A DNA stretch of 64,000 nucleotides, taken from contig CBDCWA010000004.1 of the NCBI GenBank assembly GCA_965223255.1, positions 806,001 to 870,000 on the forward strand. The letters are read 5' to 3'. The notes under the pieces were generated by a model, which saw only the letters and a list, made by a program, of their open reading frames with translations, was not told the origin of the DNA and ran no database searches. Of this stretch, positions 43,606 to 53,344 are shown piece after piece; position 1 is the first letter of the stretch, and every line of letters begins with the position of its first letter. Position numbers and translations under genes: made by a program. This DNA comes from CBDCWA01 sp965223255. Lineage in GTDB: Bacteria > Pseudomonadota > Alphaproteobacteria > Rhizobiales > Hyphomicrobiaceae.

Positions 43606-46290
43606 CTAAGCGCCAGGCCGGCCAGTTTTGCGCGGCCGGCGGCGACCGGGTTTACGCTTCGATTGTCCCCTGCCATCGGCCGACATGGGCGCAGGTACCA
43701 CGCCAGCACCCTGCGGCCCCATTTCGTCAAGCTTCGGTTTATGCGGTCGACTTGACCGCAACGGCGCGTGTTGGCCGACCACCTCGCCAGCGCCCTTTGC
43801 AGGCGCCTTCGGGGCGCCGCCATATTTGCGCTTGCCGGCATAAGACCCAGCCCGGTCTTCAATCGCCATCTGGCTGGCGAGCGGATCATCAGCGACAGCA
43901 AGCTCAGTTTCTCTGAGCCGCTTGACCTCATCACGCAACCGCGCCGCGGTCTCGAATTCCAGATCGGCCGCGGCTTCGCGCATACGCTTTTCCAAATCCT
44001 CGATAACCGCATGCAGATTGTGACCTGTCAGATCTTGACCGGTCTCCGCAAGACCGCGATCGACGGTGACATGATCTTGCTCGTAAACACTCGCCATAAC
44101 GTCAGCAATGTTCTTTTTGACACTTGCCGGCGTAATTCCGTTGGCTTCATTCCAGGCGACTTGCTTTTCCCGACGCCGCTCGGTTTCTGCAATAGCCCTT
44201 TCCAACGAACCAGTCATGCTGTCAGCATAGAGGATCACGCGACCATCAACATTACGTGCCGCCCGACCGATGGTCTGGATAAGCGATGTCTCCGAGCGCA
44301 AGAACCCCTCCTTGTCCGCATCGAGAATGGCCACCAGCGCGCACTCGGGAATATCAAGCCCTTCGCGCAGCAGATTGATTCCGATAAGCACATCAAATGC
44401 CCCAAGCCGCAGATCTCGAATAATCTCGATACGCTCCAGGGTCTCGATATCGGAGTGCATATAGCGCACGCGAATACCCTGCTCGTGCATATACTCCGTA
44501 AGATCTTCGGCCATACGCTTAGTCAGCGTTGTAATCAGCACGCGATTGCCCGCTGCCGCGACCTGGCGCACTTCATCGATAATGTCATCGACCTGGCTGC
44601 GTGCCGGGCGCACATCGATCTCCGGATCCGTGAGACCGGTCGGCCGGATGACCTGTTCGGCAAACACCCCGCCTGATTGTTCCAATTCCCAACCGCCTGG
44701 CGTGGCCGAAACATAGACTGTCTGCGGGCGCATAGCGTTCCATTCTTCAAACCGCAATGGCCGGTTGTCGAGACACGACGGCAATCGAAATCCGTATTCC
44801 GCGAGCGTCGCCTTACGCCGATAATCGCCGCGGAACATGCCACCGATCTGCGGCACGGTGACATGGCTCTCATCGACAAACACAAGCGCATTGTCGGGCA
44901 GATACTCAAACAGCGTCGGCGGCGGTTCACCAGGATTGCGCCCCGTCAGATAACGCGAATAATTTTCGATGCCGGCACACGATCCTGTTGCCTCCATCAT
45001 TTCAAGATCGAACGTTGTGCGCTGTTCCAGACGTTGGGCTTCGAGCAGCTTACCGTTGGCATCGAGCTCTTTGAGGCGTTCCTTGAGTTCCGCCTTAATC
45101 GCCTTCGACGCCTGCTGCAACGTGGGCTTGGGCGTTACATAGTGCGAGTTGGCGTAAATTTTGACGAGTTGCAGCTCACCTGTTTTCTGCCCGGTCAATG
45201 GATCGAATTCTGTAATGCCTTCGATCTCATCGCCAAACATCGTGATCCGCCAGGCCCGGTCCTCCAAGTGCGCCGGAAACAATTCCACGGTATCCCCACG
45301 CACACGAAACGTACCGCGCGCAAAAGCCTGGTCGTTACGCCGATATTGTAATGCGACGAGATCTGCCAACAATTGGCGCTGTGAAATCTTTGCCCCGACT
45401 TCAAGCTGAAAGGTCATCGCCGTATAGGTTTCAACCGACCCGATACCATAGATGCACGACACAGATGCAACGATGATGACATCATCACGTTCCAGCAACG
45501 CCCGCGTCGCTGCATGCCGCATGCGATCGATCTGCTCATTGATGGAGGCTTCTTTTTCAATGTAGGTATCGGTGCGCGGCACATAGGCTTCCGGTTGATA
45601 ATAATCGTAATAAGATACGAAATATTCGACGGCGTTGTCTGGAAAAAAGCCTTTGAACTCGCCATAGAGTTGGGCGGCAAGCGTCTTATTCGGCGCCAGG
45701 ATCAAGGCCGGACGGCCGGTGGCCTCAATGACTTTCGCCATCGTGAATGTCTTGCCGGATCCGGTCACGCCGAGCAGCACTTGATCACGCTCCAAGGCCT
45801 GCACACCCTCGACCAATTCCTTGATCGCCTGTGGTTGATCGCCCTTCGGCTCGAACTCGGAAATGCTTTGCAAAGGCTGGCCGCCTTCGGACTTCTCAGG
45901 CCGCTCCGGGCGATGCGGCGCAAACGGTGCCAGCTCACCAGAGACCAACGGATGCGCCGCCATCAGTGGTTGGCGGTCGAGCATTGCCTGGCCCGACGCC
46001 GAACGCTGCTCTGGCCTTGCAAGTAAAGCATTGAGCGCCGCCGACGGTGAAAAATCTTCGGCACGCGGTGCATAGTTGCGTAAGGCCGGCAAGGTATCGC
46101 CAACCTCAAACGCGGCCTGAGGCGCCTCACCAAAACCACCCTGAGCGGCCGTCATCGGCGTGCCGGCCGCAGTCTCCTGCGGCGGCGCCACAGGTTTGCC
46201 CGACTTGCCACGCGACGCCCGAGGCTTGGGCGTCGTCTTGGCCCTTGGCTTTTTCGGGTTGGCTTTGGATTTCGATGTACGTGCCATCAT
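43606..46290 (-). CDS. uvrB: Excinuclease ABC subunit B with N- and C-terminal extensions
   Basis: An 894-aa UvrB, ~220 residues longer than E. coli UvrB. The helicase core has Walker A VLLGVTGSGKTFTMAKVIEA, the damage-probing hairpin region YFVSYYDYYQPEAYVPRTDT, FVDESHVTVPQIGGMFRGDY, GLDIPECALVAILDADKEGF and QTIGRAARNVDGR. The UVR domain (DLEKRMREAAADLEFETAAR) binds UvrC. The extra parts are an Ala/Pro/Lys-rich N-terminus (~residues 1-145) and a basic tail ending in RRRPRKTGRP. It verifies damage in nucleotide excision repair. Start ATG 46290 or 46287. Confidence 0.95.
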   Translation of the reverse strand: MMARTSKSKANPKKPRAKTTPKPRASRGKSGKPVAPPQETAAGTPMTAAQGGFGEAPQAAFEVGDTLPALRNYAPRAEDFSPSAALNALLARPEQRSASGQAMLDRQPLMAAHPLVSGELAPFAPHRPERPEKSEGGQPLQSISEFEPKGDQPQAIKELVEGVQALERDQVLLGVTGSGKTFTMAKVIEATGRPALILAPNKTLAAQLYGEFKGFFPDNAVEYFVSYYDYYQPEAYVPRTDTYIEKEASINEQIDRMRHAATRALLERDDVIIVASVSCIYGIGSVETYTAMTFQLEVGAKISQRQLLADLVALQYRRNDQAFARGTFRVRGDTVELFPAHLEDRAWRITMFGDEIEGITEFDPLTGQKTGELQLVKIYANSHYVTPKPTLQQASKAIKAELKERLKELDANGKLLEAQRLEQRTTFDLEMMEATGSCAGIENYSRYLTGRNPGEPPPTLFEYLPDNALVFVDESHVTVPQIGGMFRGDYRRKATLAEYGFRLPSCLDNRPLRFEEWNAMRPQTVYVSATPGGWELEQSGGVFAEQVIRPTGLTDPEIDVRPARSQVDDIIDEVRQVAAAGNRVLITTLTKRMAEDLTEYMHEQGIRVRYMHSDIETLERIEIIRDLRLGAFDVLIGINLLREGLDIPECALVAILDADKEGFLRSETSLIQTIGRAARNVDGRVILYADSMTGSLERAIAETERRREKQVAWNEANGITPASVKKNIADVMASVYEQDHVTVDRGLAETGQDLTGHNLHAVIEDLEKRMREAAADLEFETAARLRDEVKRLRETELAVADDPLASQMAIEDRAGSYAGKRKYGGAPKAPAKGAGEVVGQHAPLRSSRPHKPKLDEMGPQGAGVVPAPMSADGRGQSKRKPGRRRPRKTGRPGA

Positions 46291-46652
46291 AGGAATATGG
46301 CCTGCCTGACAGCCTCGAGCAAGGCTCGGAGAACAGGCTTACTTGGCATCCACAACAACGCCAACTAGTCGAGGCTCCGTGCCGCAACTCGGCCAAGCAG
46401 GATTCGCACCCGCCGGACCACGACGTCGCCTGCCGTCAGAACATAATCCTCATCATCCATCATAATAGTTTCGGCGCAGCACTATCAGGAGTGATTGATA
46501 TGGCGTGTGCGACACGACCCCAACGCCGTCCTGGTAAAAGCACTCGAATGGGACTTTTGCCTCCTGCATCATCGCAAGTGGACCCAATCCAGCATTGGCC
46601 CTTGCTGGATAGCGGACGTTAGCCTGATCGAGCCCCATCCGATTAGGAGCTA
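46291..46652. other. Intergenic region, no gene recognised
   Basis: 362 bases between uvrB and a small secreted protein gene, both on the minus strand. It should contain the uvrB promoter. Only short frames without homology or ribosome sites are present. Confidence 0.45.
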
Positions 46653-47108
46653 TCACTTCGTTTTATCTGGTATTGGGGCATTGCGCCGGCGTCGGAGATT
46701 TGGCGGCGGTCCTGTTTTCGTTGGAACGACATACCAACTGAGATCATCAGACAAAAGGTTCCTAATCTTATAATAGGTCTCGCCGCTCTTCGTCTTTAGC
46801 GATTCAAGTTTGAGCTCACCGACTTCGGCAATATGGAAACCACTTTCGTATCGGCCGAAGCCCAGATAGGCGAGGGCAAGCCACGACGGTAAATTCAAGG
46901 CCGCTTTCCGACGCCCCAATTCCATGGCGTAAAGCCGCCAGCCTGTCTTCTCGTCCCTCGCAAATGCGCGAGCAAAGGCTTCTGCACAGGCGCGGGTATC
47001 GCAATGAACGCCATCCGGCACCCGCACGATATTGCCACCCGCATTAAGCCCGGTCATGGCAAGGCCCAGGCACACCGGCACGACCAGCAGGACCAAAATT
47101 TGTCGCAT
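46653..47108 (-). CDS. Hypothetical exported protein
   Basis: A 151-aa protein with a signal peptide (about residues 1-24, MRQILVLLVVPVCLGLAMTG). The mature part has a Cys pair (GVHCDTRACAEAFARAFARD) and a mixed fold ending in a basic tail (PPPNLRRRRNAPIPDKTK). I do not recognise a family. Codon use and base composition match the host, so it seems to be a real core gene. Confidence 0.55.
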   Translation of the reverse strand: MRQILVLLVVPVCLGLAMTGLNAGGNIVRVPDGVHCDTRACAEAFARAFARDEKTGWRLYAMELGRRKAALNLPSWLALAYLGFGRYESGFHIAEVGELKLESLKTKSGETYYKIRNLLSDDLSWYVVPTKTGPPPNLRRRRNAPIPDKTK

Positions 47109-47371
47109 AACCGAACCCTGTCATTGCCGGCTTAATTGCAAAGCCGCAATTGCCTCTTACGCATGAGTTTAGACTGGGTCGTCCCGTCGGGGAAAATATT
47201 TCTGCTGCCTGGGGGCACTTTGGCATCTGAACCTTTTGTCAGATATCAGCGACCCACCAAGAAAATGAGCTCGCTACTCCAAGCGGATTGCGATTGAGCA
47301 GCCAATTAGCGCTACTTGGCCGGGTTTTTGCCAACACAGCGCTCTTGGACAGCAATGAGAGGCAACCCCAA

Positions 47372-47923
47372 ATGGCCGTCCGGCTGTATTATGACCTGAG
47401 CTTCGAAGATTATTTTGCAGTGATTACTGCAAAGCGCACTCGGAACTGGTTTCAGGGCTGGCTTCGTTATTTGGTCCGCGGCGTGATCCTCGCGGTATTC
47501 GGCATGATCGTGAGCGGCGCCATAGCCGAATTGATGACAGCAACGTGGACCACTATCACCCAATTTGTGATTGCAAGCGTTTTGATTGCCATGGCGCTGG
47601 TGTTCACAATCGACTGGTTCTTTGATCGCTTCGTCCTCCGTTGGTTTTACAAGCGGCGCGGCCGCGCAGGCCGCCGCGTTGAACTCAACTTTGCAGACGA
47701 TGAGGTAACCTGGTCAGCACCCGGCGCGTCCGGCCGAATGGACTGGCAGGTGTTTATCCGTGCCGTACAATTGCCCAATGCACTCGTGGTCTTTTTCGAT
47801 CCCGTTCAAGCCTTCGTGGTCCCGGCACGTGCCTTCAACACGCAGCGCGAATTCGAAGCGGCCTGCGGATATATTAAAGATCGTATTGCCAGCGCCGCCC
47901 GGAACCGGGAGCAAGCCCCTTAG
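47372..47923 (+). CDS. YcxB-like membrane protein
   Basis: A 183-aa protein starting MAVRLYYDLSFEDYFAVITA with two membrane helices (about residues 31-51, LVRGVILAVFGMIVSGAIAE, and 57-77, ITQFVIASVLIAMALVFTID) and a C-terminal domain FADDEVTWSAPGASGRMDWQ with FFDPVQAFVVPARAF, the typical YcxB-like pattern (W..I......YLF...A..IP..AF). Function unknown. ATG 47372 chosen because homology starts there and GAGAGG lies upstream. Confidence 0.7.
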   Translation: MAVRLYYDLSFEDYFAVITAKRTRNWFQGWLRYLVRGVILAVFGMIVSGAIAELMTATWTTITQFVIASVLIAMALVFTIDWFFDRFVLRWFYKRRGRAGRRVELNFADDEVTWSAPGASGRMDWQVFIRAVQLPNALVVFFDPVQAFVVPARAFNTQREFEAACGYIKDRIASAARNREQAP

Positions 47924-48089
47924 GCACGCCGAACCAGACTGTGGTGTTAGGCCGGCAAAAAGCGATCAAATGACAGCGCCGTTGAGACAGTTTTGACCCC
48001 TGCCTTGAACCTTCTCGCACCCAACGACGACTGACAAGCATTGCCGAGGGAAGAGTTGATTTACAAAGTCTACAGCAGGAGCAAAGATC

Positions 48090-48377
48090 GTGAAAAAAAT
48101 CATCAATTTAGCACTTGTCGCCACCCTATTCAGCATTGCCAGCCTTACATCCGCTTCCGTCACCCCGGCCAGTGCCGCCACCTGTTATTATGGCATCTGG
48201 ATGGACGGTCGCGGCATGCTTGGGATCGATCGCAACGCGACCGCTGCTAAGCGTTCAACTGCGTGCAAACGCGCGCGCCGTCGCTGCAATCGTACCCTTG
48301 ACCGTCTCCGCAAGAGCGGTCGTGAACTACCACGTCACGAACCACGCCAGATCCGTTGCGCGCGCTACGGCAAATAA
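48090..48377 (+). CDS. Small basic exported protein
   Basis: A 95-aa protein with a signal peptide (about residues 1-29, MKKIINLALVATLFSIASLT to ASA) and a mature part of ~66 residues rich in Arg, with four Cys (TCYYGIW, TACKRARRRCNRTLDRLR, RCARYG), suggesting disulfides. The start is GTG 48090 preceded by CAGGAG. Family not recognised. A 10-bp stem-loop follows the stop. Confidence 0.6.
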   Translation: MKKIINLALVATLFSIASLTSASVTPASAATCYYGIWMDGRGMLGIDRNATAAKRSTACKRARRRCNRTLDRLRKSGRELPRHEPRQIRCARYGK

Positions 48378-48397
48378 TCCGATACCAGATTTTCGAA

Positions 48398-48424
48398 AAG
48401 GTTCACCGCTAACCGTGCGGTGAA
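48398..48424 (-). terminator. Terminator hairpin between convergent genes
   Basis: A perfect 10-bp stem GGTTCACCGC/GCGGTGAACC with a 7-base loop. On the minus strand it is followed by TTTTCG and lies past the stop of the alpha/beta hydrolase gene; it may also end the plus-strand gene at 48377. Confidence 0.6.
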
Positions 48425-48475
48425 CCGACATCGGCGCAGTTCAGCGCATGCCTCTCAGAGCACCAAGCATCTCGA

Positions 48476-49297
48476 TCAAATTTGCCGCCTGAGAAACTCG
48501 AGCACGGCCGCATTAAACATTTGCGGCTGTTCCAGATTGGTCATGTGACCAGCGTCTTCAATGATCACCAATTCTGATCCACTGATCCGTTCATGCATAT
48601 ATTCACCGACATGCGGCGGTGTTAGCGGATCGAGCCGACCAAATACCAACAAAACGGGCACCTTAATATTCGGCAGATTGTTGACGCGATTGTAAGTCGC
48701 CGATGCCCGCACCGTCTTGATATAAGACTCGACATGCAATCTGGCATGTGCCCTGGCGGCGCGCTCAACCGCATCATCCGTTGGATTAGGCCCCATCAGT
48801 CTGCCGGCAACCTGATAGGCCCGCTCCTTGGGGTCGGCGCCGTCGAGATAGGGCTGGATTCGCGACTGAACGAAGTCCTCAACCGATTGCGACCGCCCGG
48901 ATCTGCTATCGCTTTCATCGTCGCCGGCGAAAGTATCGCACAACACCATTGAGGCTACGCGTCCGGGATGGCGGGCATAAAAGTCCTGGGCAATCCGCCC
49001 ACCCATGGAAAGACCGCAAAGATGCGCGCTCTTGGCACCGAAGTGATTCAAAACGCGAAGTAAATCTGCGCTGAAGTCCCCAAAATCCAGCTCCCCCTCA
49101 TAGTCTTCCGAATCGCCATACCCACGCGCATCCCACGCAGCCACCGTAAAAAATGGAGCAAACGCCGGCAATTGCAGATCCCAATTCGCGCTGTTGCCAC
49201 CGATCCCGTGCATCAGCAGGAGCAACGGGCCCTGGCCGGTGACATTTAATGCGATGCGGGGGCTTCCCTCGACAATAATTTGGCGAACTTCACTCAT
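48476..49297 (-). CDS. Alpha/beta hydrolase (enol-lactonase-like)
   Basis: A 273-aa hydrolase with LLLMHGIGGNSANWDLQLPA (oxyanion hole), AAWDARGYGDSEDYEG, the nucleophile elbow AHLCGLSMGGRIAQDFYARH (Ser in GLSMGG), PVLLVFGRLDPLTPP for the acid Asp and EDAGHMTNLEQPQMFN for the His. This closely resembles 3-oxoadipate enol-lactonases, but no other protocatechuate-pathway genes are near, so the substrate is open. ATG 49297 follows GGAGCTT. Confidence 0.88.
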   Translation of the reverse strand: MSEVRQIIVEGSPRIALNVTGQGPLLLLMHGIGGNSANWDLQLPAFAPFFTVAAWDARGYGDSEDYEGELDFGDFSADLLRVLNHFGAKSAHLCGLSMGGRIAQDFYARHPGRVASMVLCDTFAGDDESDSRSGRSQSVEDFVQSRIQPYLDGADPKERAYQVAGRLMGPNPTDDAVERAARAHARLHVESYIKTVRASATYNRVNNLPNIKVPVLLVFGRLDPLTPPHVGEYMHERISGSELVIIEDAGHMTNLEQPQMFNAAVLEFLRRQI

Positions 49298-49518
49298 GCC
49301 GCAAGCTCCTGCATTCGCTGGCCCATGGTCCACCACGACGACCCAGACCAGCCCACTCCGTTGGCCTCAGACGCATCGATCACCGACAACGTGATCGCCA
49401 GAAGTTGACGGGCGCCAAAGCTTCCCGTCAAATAATGCCACTGCCAAGAGCCAAATCAAAATGCAACGACAATAGCGTGTCCGCTCGCCAAAACCCGAGA
49501 CACGTGGGGTGGGAAACA

Positions 49519-50880
49519 ATGGAACAGATCACGAGTGCCGTAAATTGGCTTAATGGGATCGTCTGGGGCGTACCGATGCTGGTGCTGATCCTTGGGGTTG
49601 GCATCTACTTGACGATCGGGCTGGAGCTGAAATCCGTGCTCCGCATCCCCTTCGGGCTCAGGTTGCTGTGGCAGGGGCGCAGTGCCAGAGGCGACGGCGA
49701 GATCAGCCCGTTTTCGGCATTGATGACGTCGCTTTCGGCGACCATCGGCACCGGCAACATTGCCGGTGTGGCAACCGCTATCTTTCTTGGCGGTCCTGGC
49801 GCCCTTTTCTGGATGTGGATGACAGCGCTCGTCGGCATGGCAACAAAATATGCCGAAGCCGTATGCGCCGTGAAATACCGCGAGGTAGACGAGCGCGGCA
49901 AACATGTCGGCGGCCCGATGTATTACATCAAAAATGGTCTCGGCAAAGGCTGGGGCTGGCTGGCCGTGCTATTCGCGCTGTTTGCCGGCATCGCAGGGTT
50001 CGGCATCGGCAACATGGTGCAGACCAATTCGATCGCCCATGCCATGCACACAAATTTCGGCGTACCACCCTGGATCAGCGGCCTCACCGTTGCCATCCTA
50101 GTGGCGACCGTCATCCTTGGCGGCATCGAGCGCATCGCCATGGTCGCTGAGCGCTTGGTACCATTTATGGCGATTGCCTATATTATCGCCGGTCTTGTCG
50201 TGATCATCCTCAATGCAAGTCAAATTCCCAACGCTATCGCTTTGATTTTCACCCACGCATTCACACCGGTCGCAGCAACCGGCGGATTTGCTGGCGCTGC
50301 GGTATGGGCCGCCATTCGCTTTGGCGTTGCACGCGGGATCTTCTCCAACGAGGCCGGTCTCGGTTCAGCACCGATCGCGCATGCCGCAGCTCAGACGAAG
50401 GGCCCGGTAAGCCAGGGTCTTGTAGCCATGCTTGGTACGTTCATCGATACCATAATCGTGTGTTCGATCACCGGCCTTGCAATCGTTGCAAGCGGTGCTT
50501 GGACCAGCGGCGCAACAGGCGCAGAACTGACGTCGAAGGCTTTTGAAAGTGCGATTCCCGGCTACGGTGGCTATATCGTTGCCATTGCGCTCAGCATCTT
50601 TGCATTCACAACAGTTCTTGGCTGGAGCTATTATTGCGAACGCTCACTGGAATATCTGTTTGGCATAAAAATCATCATGCCGTTTCGAGTCGTGTGGTCA
50701 ATCGCAGCCTTCGTCGGTGCCACATTGAAGCTCAGCTTCGTTTGGCTACTCGCCGATACGCTCAATGCGCTTATGGCAATCCCGAACCTGATTGCATTGT
50801 TGCTCTTAAGCCCGGTCGTATTTGCGCTTACACGGGAGTTCTTCGCCACCAGAGGCGAGTCAGAAGACAATCCATTCTGA
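49519..50880 (+). CDS. Sodium:alanine/glycine symporter (AGCS family)
   Basis: A 453-aa polytopic carrier. Signatures: SPFSALMTSLSATIGTGNIA near residue 68, AVCAVKYREVDERGKHVGGP, ARGIFSNEAGLGSAPIAHAA near residue 275 and VLGWSYYCERSLEYLFG. The family imports alanine or glycine with Na+. ATG 49519 is preceded by GGTGGGAA; the 38-codon upstream extension is not homologous. It precedes a TauD-type dioxygenase and an amidohydrolase on the same strand. Confidence 0.92.
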   Translation: MEQITSAVNWLNGIVWGVPMLVLILGVGIYLTIGLELKSVLRIPFGLRLLWQGRSARGDGEISPFSALMTSLSATIGTGNIAGVATAIFLGGPGALFWMWMTALVGMATKYAEAVCAVKYREVDERGKHVGGPMYYIKNGLGKGWGWLAVLFALFAGIAGFGIGNMVQTNSIAHAMHTNFGVPPWISGLTVAILVATVILGGIERIAMVAERLVPFMAIAYIIAGLVVIILNASQIPNAIALIFTHAFTPVAATGGFAGAAVWAAIRFGVARGIFSNEAGLGSAPIAHAAAQTKGPVSQGLVAMLGTFIDTIIVCSITGLAIVASGAWTSGATGAELTSKAFESAIPGYGGYIVAIALSIFAFTTVLGWSYYCERSLEYLFGIKIIMPFRVVWSIAAFVGATLKLSFVWLLADTLNALMAIPNLIALLLLSPVVFALTREFFATRGESEDNPF

Positions 50881-50923
50881 TCCCGCGATCATCGTAGTTA
50901 GATAGTGCACAAGGAGCCACCAA

Positions 50924-51931
50924 TTGACGAGCCAAAGTGAAACCCAATTGAGCACGGAACAAGGCTGGTCTGCCGACGCGCTCAAGCGGCGCAATGATTG
51001 GGTTATCTCCCTCGATCACGACGCCCTGGACGACATTGCAAGGGCGCTAGACGTCGTCAAACGCCAGCGCCTGACGATCGGCGATATAGATGCCCAGTCA
51101 TTTCCATTGCCTTCGCTTGCAGGCAAGTTGGCCGAAGTAAAGCGGATGCTTCAGGATGATTTGGGACTAGCGCTCATCCGCGGCTTACCGGTTGAACGCT
51201 ATGATAAAGCGGACCTTGGAACCATTCTGTGGGGCATAGGCGCACACATCGGAACCGGCGTATCGCAGAGCTATCGCGGCGATCTGATCGGCGAAGTTAT
51301 GGATATGACTCACACCGGTGATGCCCGCCGCGCCTATCGCTCACCAAGACCATTGGATTTGCATATCGACGTTGTGGATGTGGTCGGCCTGCTGTGCCTG
51401 CGCCGCGCCCGCGCTGGCGGAACGAGCCTCGTCGCAAGCAGTATCGCCGTGCACAATGCGATCGCATCCGAACGCCCCGATCTCATGCCGGCGCTCTATC
51501 GCGGCTATCATTATCGCCATTCAGAAGCCTCTTCGACCGGCGAACGGCCGACCAGCCCGCACCGCGTTCCTGTCTTCGGCACCGTTGATGGGAAATTTGT
51601 CTGCACCTTCAATTCTTCCCCGATCAGTCGATCATTTAGGGAAGACGAAATAGAGAATGATCAATGCGCCCTCGAAGCATTTGACTACTTCATTAAGACC
51701 GCCGGCCGTGACGACCTCGTGCATCGCATGATGCTTGAACCTGGCGATCTGCAGTTTCTCAATAACCGCACAACGCTGCATGGTCGTGAGGAGTTCGAGG
51801 ATTACGACGATATCACGCGCAAACGCTTGATGCTCCGCGTTTGGTTGATGATGCGCGACTGGCCACCGCTGCCGGATGTTATGCGCCCGCGCAATAATAG
51901 CGGTGGAATCCCAAGCAGGACTGACACCTAG
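50924..51931 (+). CDS. TauD/TfdA-family dioxygenase (second copy, divergent subfamily)
   Basis: A 335-aa Fe(II)/2-oxoglutarate-dependent oxygenase unlike the one at 11190. The metal motif is LDLHIDVVDVVGLLCLRRAR (H-x-D near residue 146) and the distal His is in FLNNRTTLHGREEFEDYDD near residue 287, with RKRLMLRVWLMM giving the 2-oxoglutarate Arg. This arrangement matches the clavaminate-synthase-like branch. TTG 50924 has AAGGAG eight bases upstream. It may act with the following amidohydrolase. Confidence 0.85.
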   Translation: MTSQSETQLSTEQGWSADALKRRNDWVISLDHDALDDIARALDVVKRQRLTIGDIDAQSFPLPSLAGKLAEVKRMLQDDLGLALIRGLPVERYDKADLGTILWGIGAHIGTGVSQSYRGDLIGEVMDMTHTGDARRAYRSPRPLDLHIDVVDVVGLLCLRRARAGGTSLVASSIAVHNAIASERPDLMPALYRGYHYRHSEASSTGERPTSPHRVPVFGTVDGKFVCTFNSSPISRSFREDEIENDQCALEAFDYFIKTAGRDDLVHRMMLEPGDLQFLNNRTTLHGREEFEDYDDITRKRLMLRVWLMMRDWPPLPDVMRPRNNSGGIPSRTDT

Positions 51932-52009
51932 AATGCAATTGCATTTGCCGACAATCACGCCAACTCCTCGAGCAAGCGAGCTCAAAACTTGCCGAAAGTC
52001 GGGCCCGCG

Positions 52010-52855
52010 ATGATCATCGATTCGCAGGTGCATTTATGGGTCGCCGAAAGGCCAGACCGGCCTTGGCCACCCGGTGGGCCCGAGCGCGCGCATTTACGTC
52101 ATCCGCTGACCTATGATGTGATGTTGAACCACATGGACGAGGCCGGCGTCGACCGTGCCATAATCGTACCTCCCTCGTGGGAGGGAGACCGCAATGATTA
52201 CGCAATTGAGGCGGCCCAAAAACACCCGGATCGGTTCGCGGTCATGGGACGCATTGCCCTCGATGACCCAGCAGCACGGACGATGGTCCCAAAATGGCGC
52301 GACCAACCAGGCATGCTGGGAATCCGGCTGACATTCAAACACAAACAAGCAACCTGGCTAACCGATGGCACGGCCAGCTGGCTCTGGGCCGCCGCAGAGG
52401 CAGCCGGCATTCCGCTCATGGTCCATCCCCGGGGCAACACCAAGGCCCTCGCAGCAATCGCCGATCGCCACCCGGAATTGCGCCTCATTGTCGACCACAT
52501 GGGTCTCAACGTTAATATCGCAAACGAGGGAAAAATTGCTGAGGCGATTGCAAATACATCCGAACTGGCCCGCCATAAGAATATATCCGTCAAGCTGTCG
52601 TCGACGCCGACCTATTCCTCTGCCCCCTATCCGTTTCGGGATATGTACGCGCATATCCATCGCTTGGTAAGGGCTTTTGGTCCAAGGCGCTGTTTCTGGG
52701 GAACGGACTTGACCCATTCCTACGACAAATGCAGTTATCGCCAGCGCCTGACGCACTTTACCGAGGAACTGGACTTTCTATCGGCGGAGGACAAGCACCT
52801 GATCATGGGCGCAGCCATTGCTGAGCTACTCGACTGGCCCGAGCAAAGGCCCTAA
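52010..52855 (+). CDS. Amidohydrolase-2 family metal-dependent hydrolase
   Basis: A 281-aa TIM-barrel hydrolase: MIIDSQVHLWVAERPDRPW (first metal site, here Q-V-H rather than H-x-H), MDEAGVDRAIIVPPSWEGDR, PLMVHPRGNTKALAAIADRH, LRLIVDHMGLNVNI and CFWGTDLTHSYDKCSYRQRL with the Asp ligand. It resembles the group that includes 2-pyrone-4,6-dicarboxylate lactonase. Start at ATG 52010; the TTG 51989 has no ribosome site. Confidence 0.85.
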   Translation: MIIDSQVHLWVAERPDRPWPPGGPERAHLRHPLTYDVMLNHMDEAGVDRAIIVPPSWEGDRNDYAIEAAQKHPDRFAVMGRIALDDPAARTMVPKWRDQPGMLGIRLTFKHKQATWLTDGTASWLWAAAEAAGIPLMVHPRGNTKALAAIADRHPELRLIVDHMGLNVNIANEGKIAEAIANTSELARHKNISVKLSSTPTYSSAPYPFRDMYAHIHRLVRAFGPRRCFWGTDLTHSYDKCSYRQRLTHFTEELDFLSAEDKHLIMGAAIAELLDWPEQRP

Positions 52856-53344
52856 ATGTCGCACCGGGCACGCCCAGCGGCGGCGTCGAAACCATCGCCA
52901 TTCACCCTAATTCGCATCTGACGGCAGCAATTCTGAGCTCTATTTCGGTTGCCGATGCCGCACTTGCATTATAAGTTGGCAGCTAACAAACTTGTACATC
53001 GGGAGGTACGCTGAAATCTGCGATCGCCGCTCTCGGGCAATGCGCCGCAGATGCAGCCGGCACGCAACAGACACCAATCTGGCACTGAAGGTTGGTATTT
53101 GTTGCCCACCCCTCTCACCAGGGAGTCTCGCGTAAGTCACGGTGGGTGCGTTGTTAAAGACGCGACATAGTCGAAGTGCTTTTTCTATTGCATATCTGTT
53201 TCCACTTCAGCGGTGCCCGACAGCACCGCCTTACGTCCCGGCCAAATCATTATCCTTGCGACACAGCCGCCGCAGCCGAACTGGTCCGCTGCAGCCGTCG
53301 CGTTGTGTTCCTAAATCGCAAACAACAAGTTGGGAGATTGAATT
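52856..53344. other. Long intergenic region before the DASS carrier
   Basis: 489 bases without a convincing gene on either strand. The second half should include the promoter and leader of the DASS-USP operon; a GGGAG at 53333-53337 serves the TTG start at 53345. No terminator or repeat stands out. Confidence 0.45.

Noticed and set aside
47115..47160. GCAATT-type inverted repeat upstream of the YcxB-like gene
   Set aside because: Short imperfect dyad without a T-run or clear promoter context.
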